Origin: Atrina japonica
Taxonomy: Eukaryota > Mollusca > Bivalvia > Pterioida > Pinnidae
Assembly (NCBI GenBank): GCA_030159075.1
Contig: BROG01000954.1
Location: 124,001-188,000, forward strand
Direction: 5' to 3'
DNA: 64,000 nucleotides
Below the pieces are notes generated by a model, which was given only the letters and a program-made list of their open reading frames with translations, had not been told where the DNA came from and did not search any database. The position numbers and the translations under genes are program-made. This document shows positions 61,913-64,000 of this stretch, piece by piece. The number at the start of each line of letters is the position of its first letter. The first letter of the stretch is position 1.

Positions 61913-63774
61913 ATATATTTTACGGTTACTTATTCTGGTGAGTCTACATGTCACCGCAAGGGGTGAAGCTTTTTTAAGTTCAGTGTTCATTGTGTTATGA
62001 TCATCCAGACTGTTATGGAAAAAAAACAGCTGTTTTGTTTACAACATGGGCGCAGACATTTTGGACACCCAAAGTTGTGCGGTCATTAAATGAAAAAAAA
62101 ATGTTTTGCCATTAATAAGTGAAATTAAGGTGATAAAAAAGATACATGAATATGAGTAGTACTTTGCAAATTATAGGGTTGACGGTTGAAAATTTAATGG
62201 AAGGGGTCAGATGAGAATAGCTATTTTCCTTTACTACGAGTTGCAAACAAGTGAAATTCTGAAGTAGAAATGCAACGGCAACCTATAATTTTGATTGCAT
62301 ATTTTGATATAAAAAAATTGATATTTCAGCACAGGGTACTGATTTGACCCAGATTTAATAAACATGGGAGTGACAGTGACAGTGTTTTGTAAATTATCAT
62401 TGGTGCCTAACGGAAAATATTTGGTGGTGTCTGTCCTTATCTACCTCTCTGTACTGACACGCGTATTGCCCATTACATGTAAATTGAGCATCCGTAGGAC
62501 CGAAAGTCCCGTCTTTTTGGTTGTCTCTCTTCCTGTCGGAAAAATCAGCGCATGAGTATACAACGGACAGATTCAGAATTCTGATTTATGATGGTATTAG
62601 ATATATCCTAACGACCTAAGGATACGATCACTGTGAGATGGTCCATGGAGTATGTTGCACAATGTACGTCTGTTTGTTTACTCAGATACCGTTAATCCAT
62701 TCATTCGAACACTTCTACATATATGCAGCTGATCTTTTTATAACTATCAATATCAAAATCATTGAGATAGAATATTAAGGTATATACACGGGTAAATGTA
62801 GCATTATTAGACCTGTGATTAGAGGGAGATAATCCAATGTACGCTTTGGTAATTACTTCATAACATCAACCTAAACTAAAGTCTGTCTATGATTTGTACA
62901 GTTTTGTAGCTTGTTTAAGGAACCGACAAAATGTTTGAGAACATTACAATGAATATTTATCATTCAATAGAAACCGACCTATACGACCGCAGAAAGCTAA
63001 CTTACAAAGTTAGACGGTAAATTATAGTTTTTTTACCCAGTGGATCCTAACTGAGGATGCATTTTTCAACACATTGTAATGAATGATATTTCTCATTAAA
63101 TAGAAATACTTATAAGAATTTCCAAATGCGGTTCGAGTCTGTATTTGAAAAAACAAAGTAATTGCCACTGCACAGTTATAGCCAATGAGACATAGACCTA
63201 TCTAACAACATTTTGAATAAAAAATAAAAGAAATGGACTTTTTGTTTATGTAGAGTAAACGTCATTTTTACCGAGATGCACGATTTGAGAACGAAGAAAA
63301 TATCAATAAAAATAATGCTCTAAAACAGTTGTATTATACATTGATAAAAGGTTAATAATAAGGATACATCGATAAAATCCGGGTCAAAGGTGAATTATAA
63401 ATATTTGAAACACCATTTCAAACACGTTTATTTGTAGCCGATGATCAAGTTGTAAAAGTTGTAAACAGACAAAAACTTCTTAATCTTAAAACTCACATTG
63501 AAAATATTGTTTATCTCATTGGGTGCACATCGCGTAACACATATTTAATTCACTCGGGAGCCTTTTTAAAGTACTCTATGAATGCATCCTACTCCCTGTT
63601 AAACATGGATAGTTTAACCACCTAATATAACAAATGGATTAGACACAAATTCTTACAACTTACTAGGTCTTCTCCAGACAATACAGTATATGATTAATTT
63701 AACACATGATGACATGGCAACATACAATTTGTATACCATACAAACATACACATATACATATATCATATATATTG

Positions 63775-63777
<3 letters not shown>
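61913..63777. other. Non-coding stretch
   Basis: No gene supported. The 63-codon frame at 62364-62555 lacks signals. Confidence 0.5.

Positions 63778-63778
<1 letters not shown>

Positions 63779-63858
<80 letters not shown>
63779..63858. repeat. (GA)n microsatellite
   Basis: About 80 bases of uninterrupted GA. Confidence 0.95.
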
Positions 63859-63863
<5 letters not shown>

Positions 63864-64000
63864 TCCATAGGTTTATAGAGGCGGTGATAAATCACCTTTT
63901 AAATATGTCGACTGTCCACCTTGGCTACTTCAAATATTTTATTACATTCAAAGTTGGTTTTTCAACACAAAACCGTGGTGAAAGCATTTTGCACACAAAC

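Overview
This is a eukaryotic nuclear window with no operons, dense AT-rich non-coding DNA, spliceosomal introns and many tandem and interspersed repeats. Several repeats (the oyster/scallop-type CCGTGGTCCGT repeat near 27.9 kb, the GGCGTAAAACACCA SINE tail near 48.5 kb, the TTAACCC piggyBac-like MITE near 49 kb, and the GACCGGTCGACAGGGGATGC tail family throughout) are ones I associate with molluscan, mainly bivalve, genomes. The organism is therefore most likely a bivalve mollusc; this is inferred from recalled repeat families, not from a search.

Layout. 1-7.3 kb: gene-poor, with poly-G MITE-like elements, a decayed LINE endonuclease, a decayed mariner transposase and AT microsatellites. 7.34-12.33 kb: the only convincing gene, a seven-exon medium-chain dehydrogenase/reductase (alcohol dehydrogenase-like) gene on the + strand. 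It has a TATA-like promoter, a non-coding first exon, consensus GT-AG introns and a 350-residue product. 14.55-15.0 kb: a possible small single-exon gene. 15.7-16.7 kb: a degenerate ~37-bp minisatellite. 18.4-23.5 kb: a decayed Penelope-like reverse transcriptase fragment that runs into 86-bp repeats and then into a 4.3-kb, 24-bp satellite with higher-order structure. 25.0-27.2 kb: two more arrays (28 bp and ~48 bp). 28-31.5 kb: palindromic MITE-type elements, including one inserted into one copy of a duplicated segment.

32-57 kb is dominated by one Penelope-like element (PLE) family. About seventeen fragments on both strands carry pieces of a reverse transcriptase (YIDD motif) and/or a conserved ~230-bp 3' tail. 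They include a head-to-tail pair at 39.4-43 kb. Two paralogous non-coding segments of the same family (55.3 kb + strand, 38.7 kb - strand) each contain a hammerhead-ribozyme-like fold. 57-64 kb: dispersed repeats, two abutting arrays (21 bp and 30/60 bp), microsatellites and otherwise unremarkable sequence.

The dehydrogenase appears to be the only functional gene. Every reverse transcriptase and transposase copy is truncated, frameshifted or interrupted by stops. The most interesting observations are the hammerhead-like motifs in the PLE relics and the apparent birth of a 24-bp satellite from the 3' end of a PLE coding region.
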